Assembly: GCA_023701205.1 (NCBI GenBank)
Contig: JAMPXJ010000014.1
Location: 42,498 to 106,497 of the forward strand
Direction of reading: 5' to 3'
Length of the DNA: 64,000 nucleotides
Origin: Oligoflexia bacterium
GTDB taxonomy: Bacteria; Bdellovibrionota; UBA1018
The notes beneath the pieces are model-generated. The model saw only the letters and a program-made list of their open reading frames with translations. It searched no databases and was not told the origin of the DNA. Positions 45,750-54,250 of the stretch are shown here, piece by piece; the first letter of the stretch is position 1; each line of letters begins with the position of its first letter. The translations under genes and the position numbers were made by a program.

Positions 45750-46211
45750 TCAGGCGGGGCCGGCAGGCGGTCCGGCGCGGCGGCGCCGGCCGCGCACGAT
45801 CACCTCGACTCCGGTGACCTCGAGATCCGGCTCCAGTCCAAGACGGACACCGACCGCGTCCGGCGGCAGGTCGAAGAGCAGGCAGGCGACCTCGTCAAAA
45901 AAATGGGGATGCGGCGTCACGTTGGCGTCGTAAATGACCTTTCCGCATTCCGCCAGCTTCAGCTCGCGGAGCAGCCCGCATCTCACCAGCATCTTGAGGG
46001 TGTTATAAACGGTCGCCAGGCTGATTCCCGGGAAATTGCGATCAACCCAGCTCTTGATCTCTTCGGCCGTGGGGTGATCGGCCTCCTCGAGCACGTACCG
46101 GCAAATGGCGATTCGCTGAGGCGTCGCCTGGATTCCCGCCGAAAGCAGCTTCCGCTCGGCCTCCTCCGGCAACGATCTCATCGGCGGTTCGATTTCGGTG
46201 TATACTTCCAT
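45750..46211 (-). CDS. Fur-family transcriptional regulator lacking the CxxC site
   Basis: This 153-residue protein has the Fur winged helix (GIQATPQRIAICRYVLEEADHPTAEEI, then LATVYNTLKMLVRCGL; long stretches seen in pieces) and a dimerisation half with NVTPHPHFFDEVACLL. The HPHF site matches the regulatory metal/heme region, but the two CxxC zinc motifs of Fur and PerR are missing, as in Irr-type proteins. It probably senses metal or heme. It sits beside AT-rich repeats and a divergent acyltransferase gene that it may control. Confidence 0.85.
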   Translation of the reverse strand: MEVYTEIEPPMRSLPEEAERKLLSAGIQATPQRIAICRYVLEEADHPTAEEIKSWVDRNFPGISLATVYNTLKMLVRCGLLRELKLAECGKVIYDANVTPHPHFFDEVACLLFDLPPDAVGVRLGLEPDLEVTGVEVIVRGRRRRAGPPAGPA

Positions 46212-46218
46212 AAAGGCA

Positions 46219-46242
46219 TTCTTAAAAAATCATTTTCTTAAA
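46219..46242. promoter_or_regulatory. AT-rich direct repeat, candidate Fur-family operator
   Basis: TTCTTAAA occurs at 46219-46226 and 46235-46242, exactly 16 bases apart, in a short AT-rich island between the divergent Fur-family and acyltransferase genes. The first copy overlaps the likely -10 of the regulator, which fits autoregulation. A nearby CTTAAG palindrome lies at 46251. Confidence 0.4.
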
Positions 46243-46265
46243 CAAACGCACTTAAGGATCTCCTG

Positions 46266-47378
46266 ATGAATGTCACGGAACACGCGGCGTCTGTCAATGC
46301 GCCACGACCGGAAAAGCGCCCCGCCCGCCTCGCGAACCTCGACGTCGGGCGGATGGCCGCATGCTCGGCGGTGATCCTGCACCACGCGAATCGCGACGTC
46401 TTCCGCGATCGGATCGGATTCCTGCTCCATGGCGAGCTCGGGGTCCAGTTCTTCATGATCCTGAGCGGGTACCTGCTCACCCGCGCCCACCGGGACCGCG
46501 CGCTCGGCCTGGCCGATTACCTCCGCAAGCGGGCGATCCGGATCCTCCCCGCGTACTATGCCGCAGTGCTAGGCGTCAGCGCGCTCATTCTACTCGGCCT
46601 CGGCAGCCGGAACTTCCCATTGGCGCCGGAGGAGCTGCCGTGGCACGTCGTGAGCCACCTTCTGCTCATCCACGCCTGGTTCGGGGAAACGGCCTACTCA
46701 CTCGTCTCCGTCTGGTGGTCGATGAGCCTGGAATGGCAATATTACATGATCTTCCCGCTGCTGCTGCCCATGCTCGCGCGCGCCCGCCCCTTCCCCTTTC
46801 TGGCCATCGTCACAGCGCTCTCGCTGGGTTATCGCGCGTTCATTCTCGCGCGCTTTCCCGGACAGGATCACCTCCTCTGGGGGATCTTCGCCGGGCGCAT
46901 GACCGAGTTCGCCGCGGGCATGGCGCTCGCCACTCTTATTCCGCACGCGCACGAGCCCCGAGCACGCCTCCTCGGGGCCCGCCTCTTCGCCGGCGCCTGC
47001 GGGCTGGCGCTCGCCTGCCTGGGCAGCGGCGCCTTCCTCTTCCGGGAGCTCGGGCGGCAAAGCGCGGTATTTGCGGTATTCCTGGGCTTTCTGCTCCTGC
47101 TGCCGGCGATCCCGCGCACGCGCCTCGGTTCCGGCTTCGCGTTCCTGGGCGAAGCCAGCTACAGCACGTATCTGATCCACACCTTGGCGGGCAAAGCGCT
47201 TCTCGCGGCGGCCGCGGCGGCGGGCCTTCTCGCCCCGGGTACCGATCCGGGATTCGCGCTGGGAGCGTTTTTCCTCCTCGCCTATTTCGTCGTCGGCCAC
47301 GGCGCCGGCACGCTCTGCTACCTGTTCGTGGAAAGGCCCGCCTCACGGGCCCTCTCGGCTATCGGGCGCCGATCTTAG
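46266..47378 (+). CDS. Acyltransferase 3 family membrane protein (OafA/YrhL-like)
   Basis: This 370-residue protein has about ten membrane spans and the family signatures LDVGRMAACSAVILHH at the N-terminus, QFFMILSGYLL, and YSTYLIHTL near the end. These integral enzymes O-acylate surface sugars such as LPS or exopolysaccharide. AAGGA precedes the start. Its 3' end overlaps the convergent nth gene by 20 bases. Confidence 0.88.
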   Translation: MNVTEHAASVNAPRPEKRPARLANLDVGRMAACSAVILHHANRDVFRDRIGFLLHGELGVQFFMILSGYLLTRAHRDRALGLADYLRKRAIRILPAYYAAVLGVSALILLGLGSRNFPLAPEELPWHVVSHLLLIHAWFGETAYSLVSVWWSMSLEWQYYMIFPLLLPMLARARPFPFLAIVTALSLGYRAFILARFPGQDHLLWGIFAGRMTEFAAGMALATLIPHAHEPRARLLGARLFAGACGLALACLGSGAFLFRELGRQSAVFAVFLGFLLLLPAIPRTRLGSGFAFLGEASYSTYLIHTLAGKALLAAAAAAGLLAPGTDPGFALGAFFLLAYFVVGHGAGTLCYLFVERPASRALSAIGRRS

Positions 47379-48024
47379 GGCAAAGCCGCGCGACCGGACA
47401 CTCCTCGCAGCGGGCGATCCGAGCGGTGCAGATCTCGCGCCCGTGCGCGATGAAGAGATGGGCCAGCTCGGTCCACTCCTCCTTCGGGACGACCTCCATC
47501 AGCTCGCGCTCGATTTTTCCGGCATCCGCGGTTCGCGTGAAGCCCATCCGGCGGGCGAGGCGCTTGACGTGGGTGTCGACGACCAGCCCGGGGAGGCCGT
47601 AGGCCACCCCCAGCACGACGTTCGCTGTCTTGCGGCCCACTCCCCGGAGCGCGGTCAGGATCTCGAGCTCGCGCGGCAGCTCGCCGCCGTGCTCATCGAC
47701 GATCGCCCGCGCGCTCTCCTTGAGCGCGCGCGCCTTGCTGCGGAAAAAACCCGTCGACTGGATCAGCGCCTCGATCTCCGCGAGCTCCGCGCGCGCCAGC
47801 TTCTCCGGAGTCCCGAAACGCCGGAAAAGCGCGGGGGTTACCTGGTTCACCCGCGCGTCGGTGCACTGGGCCGAGAGAATCGTCGCGACCAGGAGCTGAA
47901 ACGGGCTGCCGAAGTCCAAGCTGCATTTCGCCTCCGGATAAGTCCGCCGGAGCACCCGGAGGATCTCCTTCATACGGCGCCGTTCGGCCGGATCGCTCCC
48001 GGATTTCAGCTTCGCTTGAGCCAT
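47359..48024 (-). CDS. nth: Endonuclease III
   Basis: This 221-residue DNA glycosylase/AP lyase has the helix-hairpin-helix LTALRGVGRKTANVVL with catalytic Lys, the catalytic Asp in VVDTHVKR, and a 4Fe-4S cluster site (C-x6-C-x2-C-x5-C in CTARIARCEECPVARLC). It removes oxidised pyrimidines in base-excision repair. The start overlaps the polX-like stop by 19 bases. All key residues are present. Confidence 0.95.
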   Translation of the reverse strand: MAQAKLKSGSDPAERRRMKEILRVLRRTYPEAKCSLDFGSPFQLLVATILSAQCTDARVNQVTPALFRRFGTPEKLARAELAEIEALIQSTGFFRSKARALKESARAIVDEHGGELPRELEILTALRGVGRKTANVVLGVAYGLPGLVVDTHVKRLARRMGFTRTADAGKIERELMEVVPKEEWTELAHLFIAHGREICTARIARCEECPVARLCPKIGAR

Positions 48025-49637
48025 CGGGACACCTCCGCGGCGGGGCGCGCATTGACGATCGACTCGGTCGAGAGCAGCGCCTTGCGCGCCATCGCGACTC
48101 CGTAGCGCACGTCGGCGAGGCCCGCGGGCTCGTGGGCGTCAGGATTGATCGAGACACGAAGGCCGTTCCTGCGCAGCTCTCCGCCCCAGCGCCAGTCGAT
48201 ATCCAGGCGCGCCGGATGGGAATTGAGCTCGATGGCGACGCCCCGCTCTGCGGCCTCGAGGAGCACCCGTTCCATGTCGAGCTCGTAACCGGGGCGATCC
48301 AGCAGCAACCGCCCGGTGAGATGCCCCACAAAGCGCGTGTGCGGATCGCGGATCGCCGCGAGGACCCGCTCGGTCATCGCCTGCCGGTCCATCCCGAAGC
48401 GCGAGTGGATGGACGCGATGACGAAGTCGAAGCGCGAGAGAACCGAAGGCTCGTAGTCCAGCGAGCCATCGGCCAGGATATCGCTCTCGATGCCCCAGAA
48501 GAGGGTGAAATCGGGGTATTTCTCCCTCAGCCTGCGCACCTCTTTTTCCTGCTCGGCAAGGGATTCGGGAGTGAGGCCATTGGCGTAGAAGGCGGAACGG
48601 CTGTGGTCCGAAACGCCGAGATAGCGATAGCCGAGCCGGCGAGCCTCGAGCACGAGCGCCTCCAGGCTCGTGGCACCGTCGGAGCGTTCGGTGTGGCAAT
48701 GAAACAGGCCCTGCAGCCCGTTCCAGCCGAGCACGGCCGCGAGCCCGCCGGAACGCGCCAGCGCGACCTCCTCGCCGGTTTCGCGCATCTCCGGGGGAAT
48801 CCACGGCAGGCCGAGCTTCGCGTAGAATTCTTCCTCGCCCGCCGTCTCGAAGGGCGCCGGTGCGCCCAGAGCGCTCCAATGCCCTTCGGAAGCCGTCGTC
48901 CGGGCCAGCGAGAAACCGAAATCGCGCGCTTCGGCGAAATGGATTTTAACCGGAAGCGCGCACGGTTCCTCCGCCAGGAATCGGTCCACCCCTGCGCGCG
49001 CGCGGGCGGCGGCCGCGCCCCCCTCCGGAAGCTCCACGAGAAACTCCAGCGCGGAGAGCACCTCCATCCTCCGCCGAAGCGCGCCGGTCTCGCTGACCCG
49101 CGCGCCACCGACCTGCGCTCGAAGGCGCTCGAAGGCGCGCTCCGCCTGATCGAAGACGTCCCCGAGCCGCTGAAATCCGCGGGCCGAGTTCCGGAACGCG
49201 ATCCCTTCCAGGATCTTCTGCTGCAGCTTCGGCCCGAAACCCTTGAGCTTGAGCAGGCGGTTTTCGCGACAGGCGTACTCCAGCTCGCCCACGGAACTGA
49301 TTCCCAGCTCTTCGATCAGCTCGCGTGCTTTCTTCGGTCCGACTCCGGGAAGCTCCGTCAGCTCCGCCAATCCCGCGGGCAAGGCGCTCAGGAGCGCATC
49401 GCGGGCGCGCGCGCTGCCTTGCAGCAGGAACTCACGCAGCACCTCCGCGATGCCCTTACCGATACCGGGAATCTCCTCCAGCGTCCCGGCGCGGGCCCGA
49501 ACCTCGAGGTCCTCAAGTCCCTCCAAAGCTTCCGCGGCCCGCGCGAAAGCGCGCACCTTGAAAGGATTCTCTCCACTGAGCTCGAGCAGCCTGCGCATGT
49601 CCTCGAGCAACGCGATCGCTTCTGAATTCCGGTCCAT
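48006..49637 (-). CDS. PolX-PHP protein with degenerate polymerase active site
   Basis: This 543-residue protein has PolX helix-hairpin-helix motifs (EEIPGIGKGIAEV, ELPGVGPKKA), a nucleotidyltransferase domain, and a C-terminal PHP phosphoesterase domain (HCHTERSDG, SDHS, GIESDI, NPDAHEPAG). At the polymerase site, where PolX has GS-x-RR and Asp-x-Asp, this protein reads GALRR (185-189) and SALEF (195-199), so both catalytic Asps are changed. Polymerase activity is probably lost, while the PHP nuclease or phosphatase may persist. It is coupled to nth, supporting a repair role. Confidence 0.88.
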   Translation of the reverse strand: MDRNSEAIALLEDMRRLLELSGENPFKVRAFARAAEALEGLEDLEVRARAGTLEEIPGIGKGIAEVLREFLLQGSARARDALLSALPAGLAELTELPGVGPKKARELIEELGISSVGELEYACRENRLLKLKGFGPKLQQKILEGIAFRNSARGFQRLGDVFDQAERAFERLRAQVGGARVSETGALRRRMEVLSALEFLVELPEGGAAAARARAGVDRFLAEEPCALPVKIHFAEARDFGFSLARTTASEGHWSALGAPAPFETAGEEEFYAKLGLPWIPPEMRETGEEVALARSGGLAAVLGWNGLQGLFHCHTERSDGATSLEALVLEARRLGYRYLGVSDHSRSAFYANGLTPESLAEQEKEVRRLREKYPDFTLFWGIESDILADGSLDYEPSVLSRFDFVIASIHSRFGMDRQAMTERVLAAIRDPHTRFVGHLTGRLLLDRPGYELDMERVLLEAAERGVAIELNSHPARLDIDWRWGGELRRNGLRVSINPDAHEPAGLADVRYGVAMARKALLSTESIVNARPAAEVSRWLKRS

Positions 49638-49706
49638 CCGCGCCTCTATATAACGGGACCGCGGAAAGCGGAATGCTTAAGGGGTCGGAAGCGCCCCGGA
49701 AATTGC

Positions 49707-49753
49707 CGGAAATCCCGCGGACAAAGCATCAGTGCCGCTCCGCGGGATTTCCG
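49707..49753. repeat. Long perfect inverted repeat
   Basis: 15-base arms (CGGAAATCCCGCGGA, 49707-49721, and its complement 49739-49753) flank a 17-base loop. There is no T-run on either side, so it is not a classical terminator. Confidence 0.85.
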
Positions 49754-49757
49754 TGCA

Positions 49758-49794
49758 CCTCGTCCCGGTTAGGGGTGGATAGGGGGAGACGAGG
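49758..49794. repeat. Second inverted repeat with G-rich loop
   Basis: CCTCGTC (49758-49764) and GACGAGG (49788-49794) flank a 23-base loop containing GGGG and GGGGG runs. It lies four bases from the first inverted repeat, between two same-strand genes. Confidence 0.7.
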
Positions 49795-49803
49795 CGAAAG
49801 CGC

Positions 49804-50295
49804 TTACAGTATCGAATAAATCGGCTCCGGGTCGCCGACGAGCTTCATCCTCATCGGCTCGCCTTCGCGGCCCGAGCTCTCCAGCGTCGCTTCCCAGATT
49901 CCCGAGAAGCGGGCGCCGCAGTCAGAGGCCGAATCAGCCTGATTCGCCTGATAGGCCTTATAGGAATGATCCACCAGCTCGATTTTCGCCGGACGGCTCC
50001 CGAAAGGGAGAGCCAAAGCCATCGAATAGGCCACGTGCCGGGCGGAGCCGCAGGCATCGGATTCGGAGCTTTCGATGACGAATTCGTAGCGCCGATCCTC
50101 AATCATCAGGACGAGCCCCGTGGGGTCCTTTTGCCCGTCCTGATGAGTCATGATCAGCTCCATCGAACCCGCCTGCCTATCCGTTGCCTGCATTTCCGCG
50201 CGAAAAACCGGCCTTTCCCAGCCCGGGCGCACCATCGCGCCCGCGGAGATCGAGAAGAAAAGGATCGCTACCGTGTTCCAAGCCTGGATTTTCAC
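49804..50295 (-). CDS. Exported protein, unknown
   Basis: This 163-residue protein starts at GTG behind AGGAGG and has a signal peptide (about 1-20). The mature part is beta-rich (TGLVLMIEDRRYEFVIESS) with two cysteines (SDACGS, SDCGA). No family is recognised. Its upstream region holds two AT-rich palindromes that may regulate it. Confidence 0.6.
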   Translation of the reverse strand: MKIQAWNTVAILFFSISAGAMVRPGWERPVFRAEMQATDRQAGSMELIMTHQDGQKDPTGLVLMIEDRRYEFVIESSESDACGSARHVAYSMALALPFGSRPAKIELVDHSYKAYQANQADSASDCGARFSGIWEATLESSGREGEPMRMKLVGDPEPIYSIL

Positions 50296-50383
50296 ATTGC
50301 CTCCTTTGCATCAGTTTCGTCAGTTTGCATCAGTTCGCGTCAATTCGCTCGCGGTTCCCCTACAGGAATACGCCCGCTTTTGA

Positions 50384-50424
50384 ATTAATAACAATTATTA
50401 ATCATACTGGCTAATCATCAGTAT
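50384..50424. promoter_or_regulatory. Paired AT-rich palindromes upstream of 50295 gene
   Basis: ATTAATAA-CAA-TTATTAAT (50384-50402) is a perfect 8-base inverted repeat, and ATACTG/CAGTAT (50404-50409, 50419-50424) is a second. They form an AT island in GC-rich DNA, about 90-130 bases before the start of the minus-strand gene, and may be operators. Confidence 0.45.
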
Positions 50425-50635
50425 ATTTAATGCTTACCGGCTGACTCCTCCCGCTTCCGGAGGAGCGCCCCGCCACTCGGATTCAGCCCGCCGGTAGCCC
50501 CTTCGCGCTCGGGCGGCGCGCCTGGCAGCCGGGCGCACCGCCTCGAAGCCGCTCTCACCGGGGCGAGCGCGCCTCACACGAAGGGCCGCCGCGCCGCGCG
50601 ACATCGCATCGCTCACGCGCGCCAAAAAGCGATCA
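50425..50635. other. Gene-poor stretch before gapA promoter
   Basis: The 376-base gap between 50295 and gapA holds the palindromes above, a 7-bp inverted repeat (CTCCTCC 50445-50451 with GGAGGAG 50459-50465) and GC-rich sequence. An Arg-rich minus-strand open frame (50434-50607) lacks a ribosome binding site and is not called. Confidence 0.4.
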
Positions 50636-50664
50636 TTGAAACCGCTTTGCGGGCAGAGTATATC
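50636..50664 (+). promoter_or_regulatory. gapA promoter, leaderless
   Basis: TTGAAA (50636-50641) and TATATC (50659-50664) are exactly 17 bases apart. Transcription would start at 50671-50672, the A of the gapA ATG. There is no Shine-Dalgarno. Confidence 0.6.
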
Positions 50665-50671
50665 TGGGCAC

Positions 50672-51682
50672 ATGCAAACAATTAAAATCGGAATCAATGG
50701 TTTTGGCAGGATCGGCAGAGTCGTGGCCCGCCTGGCGGCGGAGCGGGAAGACATCGAGATCGTCGGCGTGAACGATCTCTCCAAGCCCGAGCAGATGGTC
50801 CACCTGCTCAAATACGATTCGGTTCACGGGAAGCTGGGCGTCGAGGCACGCCTCGAGGGCAGTACGCTGATCCTCGGCAAGCAGCGGATCCGCCTGACCG
50901 CCGAGAAGGACCCCACCGCCCTCAAGTGGAACGAGATCGGCGCGAGCTTCGTGCACGAGTGCACCGGCGTATTCACCGACAAAGAGAAGGCGGGACTGCA
51001 TCTCAAGGCGGGCGCCAGACGCGTCGTCATCTCGGCGCCTTCCAAGGATCCGGACGTCACGCTTTGCATGGGCGTGAACGAGAACGCCTATGACCCGGCC
51101 AAGCACATCGTCGTTTCCAACGCCTCCTGCACCACGAACTGCCTCGCGCCGCTCGTCAAGGTGCTCGACGACCACTGGGGCCTGGTCCGCGGCACGATGC
51201 TCACGGTTCACAGCTACACCAACGACCAGAACGTCCTGGACCTGCCGCACAAGGATCTTCGCCGCGCGCGCGCGGCCGCGGTGTCCATGATCCCGACCAC
51301 TACCGGCGCCGCCAAGGCCGTGGGTCTGGTGCTCCCGCACCTCAAGGGCAAGCTCGACGGCTTCGCCGTTCGCGTTCCGACCCCGAACGTCTCGATCGTC
51401 GACCTCACCTGCGAGCTCAAGAACCGCACCTCCAAGGAAGACATCAACGCCGCGTTCAAGAAAGCCTCCGAAGGCCCGATGAAAGGCGTGCTCGGCTACT
51501 CGACTGAACCCCTGGTTTCCTCCGACTACAACGGCTGCCGCAACAGCTCGACGCTGGACTCGGAGCTCACGCAGGTGGTCGACGGCAACTTCGTGAAGGT
51601 GGTCTCCTGGTACGACAACGAGACGGGCTTCTCCGCCCGCATGCTCGACCTCACGGCCTTCATGGCCAAGAAAGGCCTGTGA
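50672..51682 (+). CDS. gapA: Glyceraldehyde-3-phosphate dehydrogenase
   Basis: This 336-residue enzyme has the NAD-binding INGFGRIGR motif at the N-terminus, catalytic Cys in SNASCTTNC (about 151) and the substrate-binding STEPLVSSDY-like segment. It converts glyceraldehyde-3-phosphate to 1,3-bisphosphoglycerate in glycolysis and the reverse in gluconeogenesis. It is the first gene of a gapA-pgk-tpiA operon, four bases before pgk. The ATG at 50672 is the family start. Confidence 0.96.
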   Translation: MQTIKIGINGFGRIGRVVARLAAEREDIEIVGVNDLSKPEQMVHLLKYDSVHGKLGVEARLEGSTLILGKQRIRLTAEKDPTALKWNEIGASFVHECTGVFTDKEKAGLHLKAGARRVVISAPSKDPDVTLCMGVNENAYDPAKHIVVSNASCTTNCLAPLVKVLDDHWGLVRGTMLTVHSYTNDQNVLDLPHKDLRRARAAAVSMIPTTTGAAKAVGLVLPHLKGKLDGFAVRVPTPNVSIVDLTCELKNRTSKEDINAAFKKASEGPMKGVLGYSTEPLVSSDYNGCRNSSTLDSELTQVVDGNFVKVVSWYDNETGFSARMLDLTAFMAKKGL

Positions 51683-51686
51683 TCCG

Positions 51687-52874
51687 ATGACCAACGGCGG
51701 AAACCTCGGCGTCATCCGGAGCATCAGGGATATCGAACTCACGAACAAGACGGTGTTCATGCGGCTGGATTTCAACGTGCCGCTGAGCGCACCGGATGAC
51801 GCCGGGGAGCGCCGGGTCGAGGACGACAACCGCATCGCCGAATCGCTCCCGACCATCAAGTACGCGATCGAGAAAGGCGCCAAGATCGTCATCGGCTCGC
51901 ATCTGGGACGTCCCGACGGCAAGCGGAAGGACGAGTTCTCCATGGAGCCCGTCGCGCACCGCCTTGCCGTCCTGCTGGGGCAGGAGGTGATGCTTGCCGA
52001 CGACTGCGTCGGCGAAGGCATCGAGCTCATGGCCCAGGGACTCAAGAACGGCCAGGTCCTGCTGCTCGAAAACCTGCGCTTTCACGCCGGCGAAGAGGCC
52101 AATGACCCCGATTTCGCCAAGAAGCTCGCCAAGCTCGGGCAGGTTTACATCACGGACGCGTTCGGGACCGCGCACCGCAAGCATGCCTCGACCCACGGCC
52201 TGCCTTCGCTGATGCCGGTGAAGGGCATGGGCTTCCTGATCGAAAAGGAGCTCAAGTACCTCGACCCGCTGCTTAACGGCCCGAAAAAGCCCTTCTACGC
52301 GATCCTCGGCGGCGCGAAGGTCACGGACAAGATCAAGACCATCGAGTCGCTGATGAGCCGCGTGAACGGGATCGTCATCGGTGGCGCGATGGCACACGCC
52401 TTCTGGCTCGCCCAGGGGGATACGATTCCCGCGGGCGCCAAGGCTCCCAAGCCCGAGGATATCGAAGCCGCGCGCGGCATCATGAAGGAAGCCAAGCGGC
52501 GCGAGATGCCGCTCCTGGTTCCAGCCGACACCAACCAGGGCTTTGACATCGGACCGAAGACGATCGCGAAGTTCAGCGACTTCCTGCGCGATGCGAAGAT
52601 GATTTTCTGGAACGGGCCGCTGGGCTGGTTCGAGAAGCCCGAGTACGCCACAGGCACTTTCGAGGTCGCCAAGGCCGTGGCCTCGCTCGATGCGATCAAG
52701 GTCGTCGGCGGCGGCGATACGGTGAGCGCGATCAAGGAATCCGGCCTCGCCGAAAAGTTCGACCACCTCTCGACCGGCGGCGGCGCCGTGCTCGAATACC
52801 TCGAGGGCAACGGGCTTCCGGGAATCGAGATCCTCCGCAGCAGCCGGCAGCAACTCATTCAGCCGACGCTCTGA
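51687..52874 (+). CDS. pgk: Phosphoglycerate kinase
   Basis: This 395-residue enzyme has the N-terminal RLDFNVPL, the substrate loop SHLGRPDGKRKD, and the C-terminal nucleotide-binding GGGDTVSAI and STGGGAVLEYLEG. It transfers phosphate from 1,3-bisphosphoglycerate to ADP. Length is typical. It follows gapA closely and precedes tpiA by 28 bases, so the three are one lower-glycolysis operon. Confidence 0.96.
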   Translation: MTNGGNLGVIRSIRDIELTNKTVFMRLDFNVPLSAPDDAGERRVEDDNRIAESLPTIKYAIEKGAKIVIGSHLGRPDGKRKDEFSMEPVAHRLAVLLGQEVMLADDCVGEGIELMAQGLKNGQVLLLENLRFHAGEEANDPDFAKKLAKLGQVYITDAFGTAHRKHASTHGLPSLMPVKGMGFLIEKELKYLDPLLNGPKKPFYAILGGAKVTDKIKTIESLMSRVNGIVIGGAMAHAFWLAQGDTIPAGAKAPKPEDIEAARGIMKEAKRREMPLLVPADTNQGFDIGPKTIAKFSDFLRDAKMIFWNGPLGWFEKPEYATGTFEVAKAVASLDAIKVVGGGDTVSAIKESGLAEKFDHLSTGGGAVLEYLEGNGLPGIEILRSSRQQLIQPTL

Positions 52875-52902
52875 ACACTGAGCGGCGACAAGGGATCTCC
52901 AC

Positions 52903-53733
52903 ATGGCCAATCCGGACCGGGGCGTGCTGATCGCGGGAAACTGGAAGATGAACCACACGCTCGGCGAAACCGAGCGGTTCTTCTCCGAGCTCAAGGCGAA
53001 GGCCCCGCAGGCACTCCCTGCGGGTACGGCCGAAGCGTTCAGGAGCGGGCGCCTCCGCGGCTGTCTGATTCCGCCGCAGCTCGCGCTCGAACGGAGCCTT
53101 CGGCTGGCGCGCGAGCTCCCCTTTCCGCTGGAGATCGCCTCGCAGAACGCGCACTGGGAAAAGCAGGGCGCCTTCACCGGCGAAGTCTCAGGGCCGATGC
53201 TCCAGGAACTGGGGATACGATGGGCGCTCGTCGGGCATTCCGAGCGGCGGCAGCTTTTCGGAGAAACGGATGAGACCGCGCGCAAGCGCAGCGAAAGCCT
53301 GCTGACTCAGGGCTTCGTCGTGCTCTTTTGCGTCGGGGAGACCCGCGCCGAGCGCGAGAGCGGCCAGACCCATGCGGTCCTCTCCCGGCAGCTCTCCGGC
53401 GCTCTCCCGGAGCGGGGCAAAGGGGCCGCGAGCTTCCTGGATGGCCGACTCGTGATCGCTTACGAGCCCGTCTGGGCGATCGGCACTGGACTGACCGCGA
53501 CCCCGGAGCAGGCCCAGGAGGCGCATCAGGCTCTCCGCGGGATGCTCGACGAGCGCTTCGGCCCCGAAGCGGCCGCGAAGACGCAGCTTCTCTATGGTGG
53601 CAGCGTCGCTCCCTCGAACATCGACAGCCTTCTCGCTTGCCCGGATGTCGATGGCGCGCTGGTGGGCGGCGCCAGCCTCAAGCCTGAAAGCTTCCTGGCG
53701 CTCCTCGCCGCCGGCGCTCGTCGCTGCCCGTGA
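52903..53733 (+). CDS. tpiA: Triosephosphate isomerase
   Basis: This 276-residue TIM barrel has GNWKMN near the N-terminus, the catalytic His in VGHSERR, Glu in YEPVWAIGTG, and the phosphate-binding LYGGSV and GALVGGASL. It interconverts dihydroxyacetone phosphate and glyceraldehyde-3-phosphate. It is slightly longer than the usual 250, with a small insert after residue 40 (QALPAGTAEAFRSG). Third gene of the glycolytic operon. Confidence 0.95.
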   Translation: MANPDRGVLIAGNWKMNHTLGETERFFSELKAKAPQALPAGTAEAFRSGRLRGCLIPPQLALERSLRLARELPFPLEIASQNAHWEKQGAFTGEVSGPMLQELGIRWALVGHSERRQLFGETDETARKRSESLLTQGFVVLFCVGETRAERESGQTHAVLSRQLSGALPERGKGAASFLDGRLVIAYEPVWAIGTGLTATPEQAQEAHQALRGMLDERFGPEAAAKTQLLYGGSVAPSNIDSLLACPDVDGALVGGASLKPESFLALLAAGARRCP

Positions 53734-53806
53734 GAGGATAATCCCGCGCCATCGCACGCCCTTTGCAACGACGCCTGGAGCTTCAACCCTGAACAGGAGA
53801 AATTCC

Positions 53807-54238
53807 ATGGCCACCCAGGACAATTCGCAGCTGATCCGAAATTTCTACAACCTGACGGACCCCGATCAGGCGATCGCGCTTTTCGCGCCCAACGCCGAAT
53901 TCCAGGTGATGGGAATGGAGCGACCGTTCCGCGGCTCCCAGGAGATCACTCAAGCCATGCGGGAGTGGCAGCGCACCTTTCCCGACATGAAAAACGAGAT
54001 CATCAACCTCATCTCGACAGGCGACACGGTGGTCGTCGAGTTCGTCGCGCGCGGAACGCACAAGGGGCCCATGGAATCACCCGCGGGAACAGTGCAGCCC
54101 ACAGGACGCCGCATCGAGGTGCCCGCCTGCGATGTCTTCCGGTTTTCGGGCGGCAAAGTCGTCTCCTGGAAATGCTACTGGCAAAGCGATCTCATGATGC
54201 AGCAGCTCGGGATCGGGCAGGCCAAAGCCGCCGCCTGA
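53807..54238 (+). CDS. SnoaL-like (NTF2-fold) protein
   Basis: This 143-residue protein has the SnoaL-like polyketide cyclase pattern: NQLIRNFYN-type first helix, FAPNAEFQV, then FRGSQEITQAMREW, FPDMKNEI and a final DVFRFSGGKVVSW. AGGAG precedes the ATG. Such NTF2-fold proteins bind or isomerise small hydrophobic molecules. The substrate is unknown. Confidence 0.82.
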   Translation: MATQDNSQLIRNFYNLTDPDQAIALFAPNAEFQVMGMERPFRGSQEITQAMREWQRTFPDMKNEIINLISTGDTVVVEFVARGTHKGPMESPAGTVQPTGRRIEVPACDVFRFSGGKVVSWKCYWQSDLMMQQLGIGQAKAAA

Positions 54239-54250
54239 GCAGCCCGCAGC

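Noticed and set aside
49707..49753. Rho-independent terminator
   Set aside because: The stem is strong, but neither side has the T-run needed.
50434..50607. Small Arg-rich minus-strand gene before gapA
   Set aside because: No ribosome binding site, biased high-GC composition and overlap with the gapA control region.
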